From NCBI GenBank assembly GCA_018263505.1, contig JAANXA010000056.1:1-43362 (forward strand): DNA of 43,362 nt. Reading direction: 5' to 3'. The position numbers and the translations under genes were made by a program. This stretch comes from Candidatus Nitrosopumilus sp. Its GTDB lineage: Archaea > Thermoproteota > Nitrososphaeria > Nitrososphaerales > Nitrosopumilaceae. Of this stretch, positions 6,912 through 14,558 are shown piece after piece. The notes beneath the pieces were generated by a model, which did no database searches, was not told the origin of the DNA, and saw only the letters and a list, made by a program, of their open reading frames with translations. Within the stretch, counting starts at the first letter, position 1. Each line of letters starts with the position of its first letter.

Positions 6912-7784
6912 ATGACTAAAAAATCCATAATAATATCATCTACTTTTGTAATAATAACAATAATTGTCATTGCATTATACTTTAACAATACTATCTATTT
7001 TGATGAATCAGATAGATATGATTTACAAAACACAATTGTTTTAGAAAATCGTGTTACTGTAGAATCTCATAGTGGAGAACATTTAATCGAATATAATTTA
7101 AAAGGAAAAACAGTTAAAAAAATTGAATTTAATAAATATGCCAATACTCTAGATATGGTATTAGATGGTAAAGACCCTGGACAAATGACAATAAAAATTC
7201 CAAGAAGTTTAATGGATAACAATGAAATTAATCAAGATAAACCATATGAAACTTGGCCACGTACAGAAATTACGGAAGAAAAAAATTCAGATTTTAGATT
7301 ATTATCTTTTGTTATTCCATATGATTCAAGTTTGTTGATTTTACATCACAAAAAAATTATTGACTTTGATGAAGATTATGGTTTTGCTTTAACGTTTACT
7401 CCTCAATATATGACAGGACTTGTACGTGAACTGGAAAAATTTGCTATTGAAGTAGATAATATTGCTTTATCTAATGTACCAAAAATCCAAGATTCAATGG
7501 AAATATCATTAACATATGCTGATAGAGTGGAAAATGAGTTCATTGAAACTCATGATATAAAAAATATAATTGGTAATTACAGAGTCATGAATCCTGGCCC
7601 TGCTACATTTGTGTTACACTCATTCATTAATCAAACAAATGAATTTGATTTTTACAAAAAATGGGCATATGATAATTTAGAAGCTGTACCACTTTATGAC
7701 AAACCAGATCATTTTTACATTAAATACAAAGGCGAAGTATTTGAATTAAAATTTGAAAATCTTGATTTAGAATTATATGATTAA
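6912..7784 (+). CDS. Membrane-anchored extracellular protein, function unknown
   Basis: 290 aa. N-terminal transmembrane helix (about 5-24) followed by a large hydrophilic outer domain of beta-rich composition, no cysteines and no recognisable catalytic motif. AT-rich codon use matches its neighbours. It is preceded by a T-rich terminator, so its own promoter must lie within the previous gene's tail. Family not recognised. Confidence 0.5.
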   Translation: MTKKSIIISSTFVIITIIVIALYFNNTIYFDESDRYDLQNTIVLENRVTVESHSGEHLIEYNLKGKTVKKIEFNKYANTLDMVLDGKDPGQMTIKIPRSLMDNNEINQDKPYETWPRTEITEEKNSDFRLLSFVIPYDSSLLILHHKKIIDFDEDYGFALTFTPQYMTGLVRELEKFAIEVDNIALSNVPKIQDSMEISLTYADRVENEFIETHDIKNIIGNYRVMNPGPATFVLHSFINQTNEFDFYKKWAYDNLEAVPLYDKPDHFYIKYKGEVFELKFENLDLELYD

Positions 7785-7805
7785 TAATTATTAAATCCTC
7801 TAGAG

Positions 7806-8043
7806 GATCACAATAAAACAAAAATCAAAAATCCAAGAAGATGAAGCTAAATATGAATCTAACAAAGATAAATTAAAAACTATGAAAAATTTATCTCCAT
7901 CTTTGAAAAGGATCTCAAAAAAATATCTGATTTTGACCCTTCAGAATACACTTCCTCCTAAATTTGGTATGGTGGACCTGTCAAAACTCAAACAAAAGAT
8001 TAGAAGTATTTATGAATGTCATATCTTTAGCTTGAATAATTGA
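7806..8043 (+). pseudogene. Possible decayed coding remnant
   Basis: Coding-like peptides occur in different frames of the same strand: QEDEAKYESNKDKLK in one, then YEKFISIFEKDLKKISDFD up to a TAA in another, then a further open stretch running into the TGA at 8041. No intact start exists and at least one frameshift is needed to join them. This looks like a degraded gene rather than a promoter region, but it could be chance in AT-rich DNA. Confidence 0.2.
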
Positions 8044-9338
8044 AAACTAGAATTCTAGTACTGCTTATTGCAATTATTTCAACAGGCATCATTGCAATCA
8101 TTACATCAACTGTATTGTATAGTTCAAACAATGCCGGCGACGGGGAAAAATTCCTGGAAGAAAATGACAAATTGAGATCAAATCCTATGTTTGACGATCT
8201 GCTCAAGGCGGATTCGCTTAATTTTTCTGATCATGCTTCGTTAAGTTCTAATAACTTTGGTTTCAAATTTTACAAACATCTATCTGATTCTGATGAAAAC
8301 TTGTTTTTTTCGCCCATTAGCATTGATATTGTTTTTGCAATAATCTATGAAGCTGCACAAGGTGAGACTAGAGAAAACATGCATCAGATATTTGCATTTG
8401 AACAAGATTCGGAAAAAAGGCGACTAGCTTACAAAAACACAATTCAAAACCTAAACCAGAAAAATCATGACTTTGAATTAAGTGTCAAAAATGGGATATG
8501 GGTTTCAGACATGTATGAGCTAAATCCTGAATATGCAAAAATAGTAACAAATGATTATGCTGCATCCTCTCAAAATGTTGACTTTGTCTCCAATGAAGGC
8601 GTTCAAACCATAAATCAATGGGTCAAAGAAAACACTAACGGTAAAATCGAAGAAATTTTTGAAGACAACAGCACTGAACCGCTAACTTTGATGGCTGCAA
8701 CTAACACAGTTTACTTTAATGGGCTATGGGAAAAACAATTTCCTGCTGGGAAGACATATGAAAGGAAATTTTTTGTCACTCCTGACAATGTACAAATGAT
8801 AGATATGATGAAGATTAAAAATCACCATTTTAATTATTATGAAGACGATGCAGTAAAAATTGTTGAACTTCCTTACAAGGGTAACAGGGCATCCATGTAT
8901 CTTTTACAATCCTTTGAAATGCATAATCTAAAACAATTAGAAGGCAATCTGACTGCAAATTATTTCAATGATCTAAAATCCAAGTTATCTGAAAAAATGG
9001 TATCAGTGATCATTCCAAAATTTTCAATGGAGATGGATTACGATCTCAGAGAAATTCTAAAAGAAATGGGGATGACTCATCCATTTTCCAAGGAATTATC
9101 TGATCTAAGTGGAATGGCAAATTATCGGGGCATCTTCATAGATGAAGCAGTCCACAAGACTGCAATTGATCTTCATGAGTTGGGAACAGAGGCCGCTGCT
9201 GCAACTGGAGCAATGGCCGAATTACAATCTGGTTCTCCATACACGTTTTATGGCAATCACCCTTTTGTCTACATTATACAAGATCATGAAACTGATCAAA
9301 TATTGTTCATGGGGCGATTTGTTAATCCTGAACACTGA
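8040..9338 (+). CDS. Membrane-anchored serpin (protease inhibitor)
   Basis: 432 aa from a TTG start. Residues 1-28 form a hydrophobic anchor or signal (MKTRILVLLI...), and the serpin fold follows from about 65. Family hallmarks: FFSPISI near 90, NTVYFNGLW at 222-230, the reactive-loop hinge LGTEAAAATG at 381-390, and the C-terminal signature HPFVYIIQDHETDQILFMGR at 407-426. The Ala-rich hinge is the form found in inhibitory serpins. Counting from the hinge puts the scissile bond near LQ|SG (P1 about Gln396, uncertain). Serpins trap serine or cysteine proteases, so it may protect the cell surface against external or its own proteases. It is close to, but not in an operon with, the metalloprotease at 2049, which serpins would not be expected to inhibit. 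Confidence 0.92.
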   Translation: MKTRILVLLIAIISTGIIAIITSTVLYSSNNAGDGEKFLEENDKLRSNPMFDDLLKADSLNFSDHASLSSNNFGFKFYKHLSDSDENLFFSPISIDIVFAIIYEAAQGETRENMHQIFAFEQDSEKRRLAYKNTIQNLNQKNHDFELSVKNGIWVSDMYELNPEYAKIVTNDYAASSQNVDFVSNEGVQTINQWVKENTNGKIEEIFEDNSTEPLTLMAATNTVYFNGLWEKQFPAGKTYERKFFVTPDNVQMIDMMKIKNHHFNYYEDDAVKIVELPYKGNRASMYLLQSFEMHNLKQLEGNLTANYFNDLKSKLSEKMVSVIIPKFSMEMDYDLREILKEMGMTHPFSKELSDLSGMANYRGIFIDEAVHKTAIDLHELGTEAAAATGAMAELQSGSPYTFYGNHPFVYIIQDHETDQILFMGRFVNPEH

Positions 9339-9383
9339 AACTGTAAAGTCAAAAAATGACTTTGTTTATGTTTGGAGAGGAAA

Positions 9384-9557
9384 ATGAAAACCAGACTTTT
9401 GATAATTATTGGAATTTTGCTATCTCTTGTCATTATCATAATTTTTACTTCATCCTTCACTATTTTTGGTTCATTGTTATTTCCATCAGAGCACTGCCCG
9501 GATTTAGGAATGAAAAAACTTTTGGGATTAGTTGATCCAACCGCTGCATGTCTTTAG
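9384..9557 (+). CDS. Small membrane-anchored peptide with MKTRLLII leader
   Basis: 57 aa from the ATG at 9384, preceded by GGAGAGG at 9374-9380. A hydrophobic helix (4-35) is followed by a short tail with two cysteines (EHCPDLG, AACL). The leader matches that of 4456. It follows the serpin by 45 bp in the same direction. Function unknown; could be a truncated relative of the larger anchored proteins. Confidence 0.45.
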   Translation: MKTRLLIIIGILLSLVIIIIFTSSFTIFGSLLFPSEHCPDLGMKKLLGLVDPTAACL

Positions 9558-9636
9558 AATTTAGATTGAAGAAGGGTATTTTTCATCATAAATGTGAATT
9601 ACATCAGCACATATCATTTCATTTTGATTCATTTCT

Positions 9637-9879
9637 TCATGCTCTTGTTTTATCAATTCTCTTTTTCAATAACCAGATACCAGGGATGAAAAATATCAAA
9701 AAGAAAATCACTTGAACAAATAATACGGTGTGACTTGCAATCTCATGCAACATTTCTGTAAATACTCCGCCTACTGTATGATGTAAGATCATCAATGCAA
9801 TAGGATAAAAAAAGTAACTTGACACACCAATTAAACCAATTCCACAAAATACAAAAAGATAGAATTTCTTATTTGTCAT
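9637..9879 (-). CDS. Small two-helix membrane protein
   Basis: 80 aa from the ATG at 9879, starting MTNKKFYLFVFCGIG. An upstream in-frame start at 9951 would add 24 unlikely residues and overlap the neighbouring gene. Two transmembrane helices (about 5-29 and 50-72) and a basic C-terminus LLKKRIDKTRA. Downstream of the candidate lipoprotein gene at 9912-10100 in the same direction. Family not recognised. Confidence 0.45.
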   Translation of the reverse strand: MTNKKFYLFVFCGIGLIGVSSYFFYPIALMILHHTVGGVFTEMLHEIASHTVLFVQVIFFLIFFIPGIWLLKKRIDKTRA

Positions 9880-9911
9880 GTTCAGAAAACAGTTTAGAAA
9901 AATAAAAAAGG

Positions 9912-10100
9912 TTAGTTGGCAATATGCCAAGCTATTACGTAAGTGTCCCACCAGATAACAGGTGCTGTATAGGACAATATCTCTGGATTTGGTTCTGGTT
10001 GTTGAGAATTGAAGTTGGTGTAAGATGTTACAACTCCTTGTGCTCTCATCTCACCATTACTGCATCCAAATACAAAAAGGTGTATTTGTAAGCAAATCAT
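9912..10100 (-). CDS. Candidate short lipoprotein
   Basis: 62 aa. The hydrophobic start runs into LFVFGCSNGE, a plausible lipobox (FVFG|C), then a Pro/Tyr/Trp-containing tail PVIWWDTYVIAWHIAN. The N-terminal hydrophobic stretch is short for a lipoprotein signal, so the gene may be truncated at its 5' side. It would be the first gene of a two-gene transcript with 9637-9879. Confidence 0.35.
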   Translation of the reverse strand: MICLQIHLFVFGCSNGEMRAQGVVTSYTNFNSQQPEPNPEILSYTAPVIWWDTYVIAWHIAN

Positions 10101-10162
10101 ATCAAGAGATGCTTAAGATGGTTGAAATGATAGGTTCTTGAAAATCCCTATAACTTCTACAC

Positions 10163-10434
10163 CCCTAAATTAGGCCCTAAATTAGCCTAATTTTTCCCTA
10201 AATTAGCCTAAACCAAAACCTAATTTAGCCTACTTTGCCCTAAATTAGCCTAAATTAGGATTAAATTTAGCCTAAACCTTAAAACACGCACGATTTTTTT
10301 AGCCTAATTTTAACTAAATTTAATTAAATTTAGCCTAAACCAACTAATTTCCCTAATTTTTCCCTAAATTAGGCCCTAAATTAGCCTAATTTTTCCCTAA
10401 TTTCCCCTATTTCTTCATTAATTTTTCCCTAAAC
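10163..10434. repeat. Dense cluster of CCCTAA / CCTAAATTAG repeats
   Basis: The 270-bp non-coding stretch holds nine CCCTAA and about eight further CCTAA units on the plus strand, many followed by ATTAG so that near-palindromes such as CCTAAATTAGG form. A 39-bp segment is repeated exactly at 10163-10201 and 10362-10400. No gene is present between 10101 and 10576. It precedes purC by about 140 bp. Function unknown; candidates are a protein-binding array, an origin-like element or a decayed repeat expansion. Confidence 0.8.
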
Positions 10435-10576
10435 TGAAATTAAAGTAAATTAAGTTAGAATAATTTATTTAATCAAAAATCAATTTTGAGAAATTTTTAA
10501 CAATTGTTTCAAAATATTTAGAATCGGTATTTCATCTCCCCAGCAGTTAAATTTCATCACCATCCATCAAAATTAA

Positions 10577-11401
10577 TTGAAGTTCCTCACTAGTGGTAAA
10601 GTAAAGGATCTATACGATATAGATGGAGATACAATTCTTTTCAAATTCTCAGATAGAGTATCAGCTTATGATGTGAAATTTCATCAAGACATTCCACAAA
10701 AGGGCAAAGTCTTGTGCAGTTTTGCACAATTTTGGTTTGATAAATTAGATGTACCAAATCATTTTGTTGAGAAAAAATCTGACACTGAAATCACTGTTAA
10801 AAAAATGAAAATGATTCCAATGGAGTGCGTGGTGAGGGGTTATTTTTATGGCAGTTTGATTAATCGATGGAAGAAAGGTGAAGTGTCTATCCCTTCTGGT
10901 GCTGATACTACGATGGCTGCAAAATTACCTGAACCAATTTTTGATCCTACTACAAAGTCAGAGCATGACATTCCTGTAAACAAAGAAAAAGCATTAGATA
11001 TGAAACTAGTAACTGAGGAACAATTTGAATATCTCAAAAAAACATCTCTTGAGATTTACAATAAAATGGCAAGAATTGCAGATGATGCTGGCTTTATTTT
11101 GGCTGATTTGAAATTGGAATTTGGATTACTTGATGGGGTGATAACTTTGGGTGATTCTATTGGTCCTGATGAATATAGATTATGGCCTAAAGATTCCTTT
11201 GAAGTCGGTAAAATCCAAGAAGCATATGACAAACAACTGTTACGCGACTGGTTAACTGCTAATGGATATCAAAAACAATTTGATAATGCACGTGATGCTG
11301 GAAAAGAACCTATAGCTCCTCAAATCCCATCTGATGTAATTTCAAAAATGACCCAACGATACATTACAGCATATGAGAAATTATCTAGAAAATCTATCTA
11401 A
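10577..11401 (+). CDS. purC: Phosphoribosylaminoimidazole-succinocarboxamide synthase (SAICAR synthase)
   Basis: 274 aa from a TTG start; no ATG fits. It catalyses ATP-dependent condensation of CAIR with aspartate in purine synthesis. Family features: SGKVKDLYDIDGDTILFKFSDRVSAYD at the N-terminus (phosphate/ATP-binding), ECVVRGYFYGSL near 82, IFDPTTKSEHD near 118, LADLKLEFGL near 175, and LGDSIGPDEYRLWP near 193. Length fits the bacterial and archaeal type. It stands alone, with no other pur genes around. The repeat cluster 10163-10434 lies directly upstream. Confidence 0.95.
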   Translation: MKFLTSGKVKDLYDIDGDTILFKFSDRVSAYDVKFHQDIPQKGKVLCSFAQFWFDKLDVPNHFVEKKSDTEITVKKMKMIPMECVVRGYFYGSLINRWKKGEVSIPSGADTTMAAKLPEPIFDPTTKSEHDIPVNKEKALDMKLVTEEQFEYLKKTSLEIYNKMARIADDAGFILADLKLEFGLLDGVITLGDSIGPDEYRLWPKDSFEVGKIQEAYDKQLLRDWLTANGYQKQFDNARDAGKEPIAPQIPSDVISKMTQRYITAYEKLSRKSI

Positions 11402-11566
11402 TACTCTATTTGATTCATTCTTGACTAAAAGTTAACTTTCAACTCGAATTAATTTTTTTATCCTATCTCATTTGATTCTTTAATGTCTCAATACCATGCA
11501 TCTTGCCCTATTTTCTGACCTATCTTTTTCAAAAATCCTTTTTTTGCTATTTTATGATATTTTTCA

Positions 11567-11614
11567 TACCGTTACAATGATTATCTTACCAATATCATAT
11601 CTATTGTAATGGTA
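11567..11614. promoter_or_regulatory. Inverted repeat upstream of the winged-helix gene
   Basis: TACCGTTACAAT (11567-11578) and ATTGTAATGGTA (11603-11614) pair over 11 of 12 bases. The site is in the 367-bp gene-free spacer between purC and the regulator at 11769, which otherwise is AT-rich with nothing else identifiable. Possible operator for the downstream regulator; inference only. Confidence 0.3.
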
Positions 11615-11768
11615 TTGGAATTATTGCATATGCTACAATAATTATGATAATGGTTTGCATAAAAATAGTACCGCTATGAAATATTTAGAAACAAAAAAAA
11701 ATTAATGCGATAGATCAAAAAAATATGATACAAGGATCTTTTAGATCACATTTGAAGGTAAAATTGAC

Positions 11769-12269
11769 ATGTCAACGCTACTAGAAAAGCCAATCAAAGT
11801 AAATCGTATTGTTACGACAAGTACTGGACATGCACGCGCTATAGAAGACCCAGCTCGTGCAAAAATTCTAGAACTATTGTATCGCCAGCACCTATCTGCA
11901 GACCAAATCTGTACCTCTCTAAAAAAAGCTGGATTCAAAAAAGCACTAACTACAGTAAGACATCATCTAGAGATTCTCAAAGAATCTGGACTCATTGAAA
12001 TCGTAAAAATCAAAGAATCGCGTGGTGCAATAACAAAGTTCTATAGCACATCAACTAAATTGCTTGACTTTCAGACCCCTGATGATTTTGATTCAAAATA
12101 CTCAAAAATCATCGATAATACCTCGACAAAAATAGAGACGATCCTCAAAGGATTAACACCAAAAACAAAATCAAAAAGCAAAAAATCTGAAAGCTATTCA
12201 CAGTATTTGGTAATGGAAATAATGAATCGTGCCATGACTAACGTACTTGAGCACTCTGGCAAGAAATAA
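11769..12269 (+). CDS. Winged-helix (ArsR-like) transcriptional regulator
   Basis: 166 aa. Residues 22-90 read as a winged helix: IEDPARAKILELLYRQHLSADQICTSL (helices 1-2), TTVRHHLEILKESGLIEIVK (recognition helix and start of wing), then ITKFYSTSTKLL as the wing strand. A Lys/Ser-rich linker and a C-terminal helix (YLVMEIMNRAMTNVL) follow, perhaps for dimerisation. No metal-binding Cys motif, so the ligand is unknown. The stop TAA shares one base with the next ATG, so it is coupled to the split-barrel protein downstream. Confidence 0.75.
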   Translation: MSTLLEKPIKVNRIVTTSTGHARAIEDPARAKILELLYRQHLSADQICTSLKKAGFKKALTTVRHHLEILKESGLIEIVKIKESRGAITKFYSTSTKLLDFQTPDDFDSKYSKIIDNTSTKIETILKGLTPKTKSKSKKSESYSQYLVMEIMNRAMTNVLEHSGKK

Positions 12270-12673
12270 TGGATGATAAAGTAATTTCATTATTTTCTGC
12301 AAAGAATCTGGTCTTTATTGCAACAGTGATGAAAGATGGCTCTCCACAGGTGTCTCCAGTATGGGCAAACTTTGAAGATGGCTACGTATTGGTAAATACT
12401 GCAGAAGGTCGAATAAAACACAAAAATGTTTTACGTGATCCTAGAGTTGCAGTATCTGTTGTATCTCATGATAACCCTCTTGATATGACTACTATTCGTG
12501 GTACTGTTGAGGAAATAATTTCTGACAGTAATTATTCTCATGCAGACAAATTAACACAACAATACATGAATCGACCGCATTATCCATTCAAACGTGACGG
12601 TGAAAAAAGAATTATTTTAAAAATTAAACCTAGCCGAATCTTTGTTTTACCTGAATTAAAGGCAAGTGAATGA
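12269..12673 (+). CDS. Pyridoxamine-phosphate-oxidase-like split-barrel protein (PPOX class, probably F420/FMN)
   Basis: 134 aa. The profile LVFIATVMKDGSPQVSPVWANFEDGYVLVNTAEGR, then KHKNVLRDPRVAVSVVS, fits the FMN-binding split barrel of the PPOX family. The short form with these motifs is usually classed as F420-dependent, which suits an archaeon. It probably reduces or binds a small redox substrate; the substrate cannot be predicted. Its start overlaps the regulator's stop (TAATG), indicating co-expression. Confidence 0.75.
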   Translation: MDDKVISLFSAKNLVFIATVMKDGSPQVSPVWANFEDGYVLVNTAEGRIKHKNVLRDPRVAVSVVSHDNPLDMTTIRGTVEEIISDSNYSHADKLTQQYMNRPHYPFKRDGEKRIILKIKPSRIFVLPELKASE

Positions 12674-12679
12674 TTAATA

Positions 12680-12707
12680 ATATTTCTAAATTCGAATTTA
12701 GAAATAT
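12680..12707. repeat. 28-bp perfect palindrome, TTCGAA core (copy 1)
   Basis: Centred on TTC|GAA at 12693/12694; 14 bases on each side pair perfectly with no loop. The core TCTAAATTCGAATTTAGA recurs at 14504-14525 and 15141-15160. This copy lies between the convergent ends of the PPOX gene and the H1-like gene. Confidence 0.85.
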
Positions 12708-12753
12708 AGAATTCATTGTACTTTGAATCTTAAAAAATAAAATTAAGACAGTG

Positions 12754-13032
12754 CTAACGACGACGTTTTGCTGCTGCCTTTTTAGCTGCAGGTTTTCTCT
12801 TGGGTGCTGCCTTTTTAGCTGCAGGTTTTCTCTTGGGTGCTGCCTTTTTAGCTGCAGGTTTTCTCTTGGGTGCTGCCTTTTTAGCTGCATTTTTTCTTCG
12901 AGTTGCTGCGGCCTTTCTTTTTTTAGCTGCTGCAGCTTTTAGTGCTTCAGCTGCCTTTTTAGCTGCATTCCTCTTTCGAGTTCTTGCTGCCTTTTTAGCT
13001 GCTTCAGCTCTTTTGGTTTTAGCTGTAACCAT
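12754..13032 (-). CDS. Histone H1-like Lys/Ala/Pro-rich DNA-binding protein
   Basis: 92 aa from the ATG at 13032; a TTG four codons upstream is also possible. A TATA-like element about 25 bases upstream suggests a leaderless mRNA. The sequence is almost only K, A, R, P and T: an N-terminal part with AKKAARTRKRNAAKKAA blocks, then three tandem 11-residue repeats AAPKRKPAAKK encoded by three exact 33-bp DNA repeats (12772-12870). It resembles eukaryotic H1 tails and bacterial HC1/AlgP-type proteins, implying nonspecific DNA or RNA condensation. No globular domain. Repeat copy number may vary between strains. Confidence 0.7.
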   Translation of the reverse strand: MVTAKTKRAEAAKKAARTRKRNAAKKAAEALKAAAAKKRKAAATRRKNAAKKAAPKRKPAAKKAAPKRKPAAKKAAPKRKPAAKKAAAKRRR

Positions 13033-13132
13033 GATTTTTTTCAAAAATTATAGATGTTATATGGTAAAAGTCATACAATATTGTGTAAATACCAGTATAA
13101 TTTGACACTATTTTGATATTTATTGAAAATTT

Positions 13133-13621
13133 TTACTCACAATTTGTTAAACAAACTAATGCAGTATCAGTAGTTGATTGATCTTTTTGCGGTCTTATGA
13201 TTATTTTGTATTGACTATCTTCATCAAATGGAATATCAAATTGTGTACTTCTTTGAATTGGTTTACCCGGGTCTAATCCTTCAAAGAGTAGATCTTTTGG
13301 AGAAAATTCCCCATAGATTGCCTCATGCTTCAACTCTTTTTCATCTACAATGTAAAATTGTCCTCCTGAAATTGGAGTTCCTTCATCTGAGATGTTTTTT
13401 GCAACAATTCCAATCATCACAAATGTATTTTCTGGAATTGTTTCTTTATCACCTTCATGTGTTCCTTCAAATGTTATGACGTATTCTACAGGGCCAACAA
13501 CTACTGATTCTCCTGCAATTGCAGTAATGTAATTAGTTTGATATTGTGTGTACATGTACATACCTGCCCCAATTGACACAAAAATTGCAACAAATACAAT
13601 CACTATGCCAAAATTCACCAT
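13133..13621 (-). CDS. Anchored extracellular Ig-like protein (DUF4352/telokin-like)
   Basis: 162 aa. One N-terminal transmembrane helix (about 5-25) is followed by a beta domain. ENTFVMIGIVAKNISDEGTPISGGQFYIVDEKE has the pattern of DUF4352-type domains found in exported archaeal and bacterial proteins. The terminal CLTNCE pair may form a disulphide. Monocistronic and convergent to nothing; the 365-bp spacer on its 5' side carries the direct repeats at 13750 and 13916. Role unknown. Confidence 0.6.
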   Translation of the reverse strand: MVNFGIVIVFVAIFVSIGAGMYMYTQYQTNYITAIAGESVVVGPVEYVITFEGTHEGDKETIPENTFVMIGIVAKNISDEGTPISGGQFYIVDEKELKHEAIYGEFSPKDLLFEGLDPGKPIQRSTQFDIPFDEDSQYKIIIRPQKDQSTTDTALVCLTNCE

Positions 13622-13749
13622 AATTTTATGATATAATTTTGGTATATAGTTGCAACGTAAATGGTATTTTTTTGCATTTTATCTTGTATTATTGATGTGA
13701 ACTATTTTCACAATATCTCTTTTTTGAATGAATTTTTATCCAGTTTTAA

Positions 13750-13935
13750 GGGGTTTAACATCTAGGCATAATTCGAAAAGATATGTCATGTTTAGCTGGG
13801 AGACCTTGGTGGTTTGTTGCTTGGTTTTTGTATCTAGGCACAAGTGTTCAACCCCCCCAAAAAATACATGATAATGAAAATTTGCTATTGTGCCTACATG
13901 CCTTAATTTTAGAGGGGGGTTTAACATCTAGGCAT
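13750..13935. repeat. Paired 20-bp direct repeats with internal TCTAGGCA copies
   Basis: An identical 20-bp word containing TTTAACATCTAGGCAT is found at 13750-13769 and 13916-13935. Between them lie a forward ATCTAGGCA at 13832-13840 and an inverted TGTAGGCA around 13890-13898, plus a C7 run facing G-rich flanks that could pair. No open frame is credible in 13622-13986. It could be a small structured RNA, an operator array or a MITE-like remnant. Confidence 0.65.
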
Positions 13936-13986
13936 GATTTAGCAAAATTACCTTTTTTCTAATATTGATCAGAAATTACTCATTTT

Positions 13987-14436
13987 TTAAAATGTTTTTA
14001 ATAGAAATCTTGACGTTTTTTCATGCATTTCTGATACCCTTTCTATGGCATCAAACACTGTCTGTTGATTGATGTTCTCTTTGTCATCTAATACCACATA
14101 AACTCCAACTTTTTGTTTTCCGTCTTCTGTGATCATTTTACTAATTGCTTGTAGAGAATAACAAAAATCTGACACTTTTTGTTCAAATTTCTTTTTTTCA
14201 TCCTCACTAAACCCCAAATATCTTGAAATCTGACTGTTTTTCATAACTACTTTGGCGCCAATTACTAAAATTCCTGGCTGTGCTTTTGGTTCAAAAATGT
14301 CTGCTGGAATCCCATATTGTCCTGCATGTTTTATTAGAATTTGAAAGGAGTTTTCTGGATTCTTTATTTCATCAAAGGATAATCCTTCATGTATCATCCA
14401 TCTTTCTATATTATCACGCATTCTTGAGACTGCCAT
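13987..14436 (-). CDS. DUF2299-like archaeal protein
   Basis: 149 aa. DNIERWMIHEGLSFDEI at the N-terminus, a central IFEPKAQPGILVIGAKVVMKNSQ and a helical FSEDEKKKFEQKVSDFCYSL match my memory of the archaeal DUF2299 family (small cytoplasmic alpha/beta proteins of unknown role). No signal peptide or membrane helix. A TTCGAA palindrome lies 68 bases upstream of the start codon (14504-14525). Confidence 0.6.
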   Translation of the reverse strand: MAVSRMRDNIERWMIHEGLSFDEIKNPENSFQILIKHAGQYGIPADIFEPKAQPGILVIGAKVVMKNSQISRYLGFSEDEKKKFEQKVSDFCYSLQAISKMITEDGKQKVGVYVVLDDKENINQQTVFDAIERVSEMHEKTSRFLLKTF

Positions 14437-14503
14437 TACAATTTTTTTAAAATTAGTTCTATATGATTCTAAATCTAATGTCTATCACTCTAAATTTAAG
14501 TTG

Positions 14504-14525
14504 TTTCTAAATTCGAATTTAGAAA
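14504..14525. repeat. 22-bp perfect palindrome, TTCGAA core (copy 2)
   Basis: Eleven bases on each side of 14514/14515 pair perfectly; the central 18 bases equal those of copy 1. Sits between the 5' end of the DUF2299-like gene and the 3' end of the gene at 14559-14786. Confidence 0.85.
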
Positions 14526-14558
14526 TATCCTTTATTCCCTATATATGCACTGAATAAA

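Noticed and set aside
10163-10434. CRISPR array or telomere
   Set aside because: Units are short, unequal and without uniform spacers, so not CRISPR. CCCTAA equals the human telomere unit by chance; units are not in a regular tandem array.
12751-12942. Plus-strand Cys/Phe repeat frame (CCLFSCRFSLG units)
   Set aside because: It is the antisense of the Lys/Ala repeat gene; the repeat pattern derives from the 33-bp coding repeats on the minus strand.
13736-13927. Minus-strand 63-aa open frame
   Set aside because: Covers the direct-repeat segment, has low-complexity and repeat-derived residues and no promoter or RBS; the repeats explain the sequence better.
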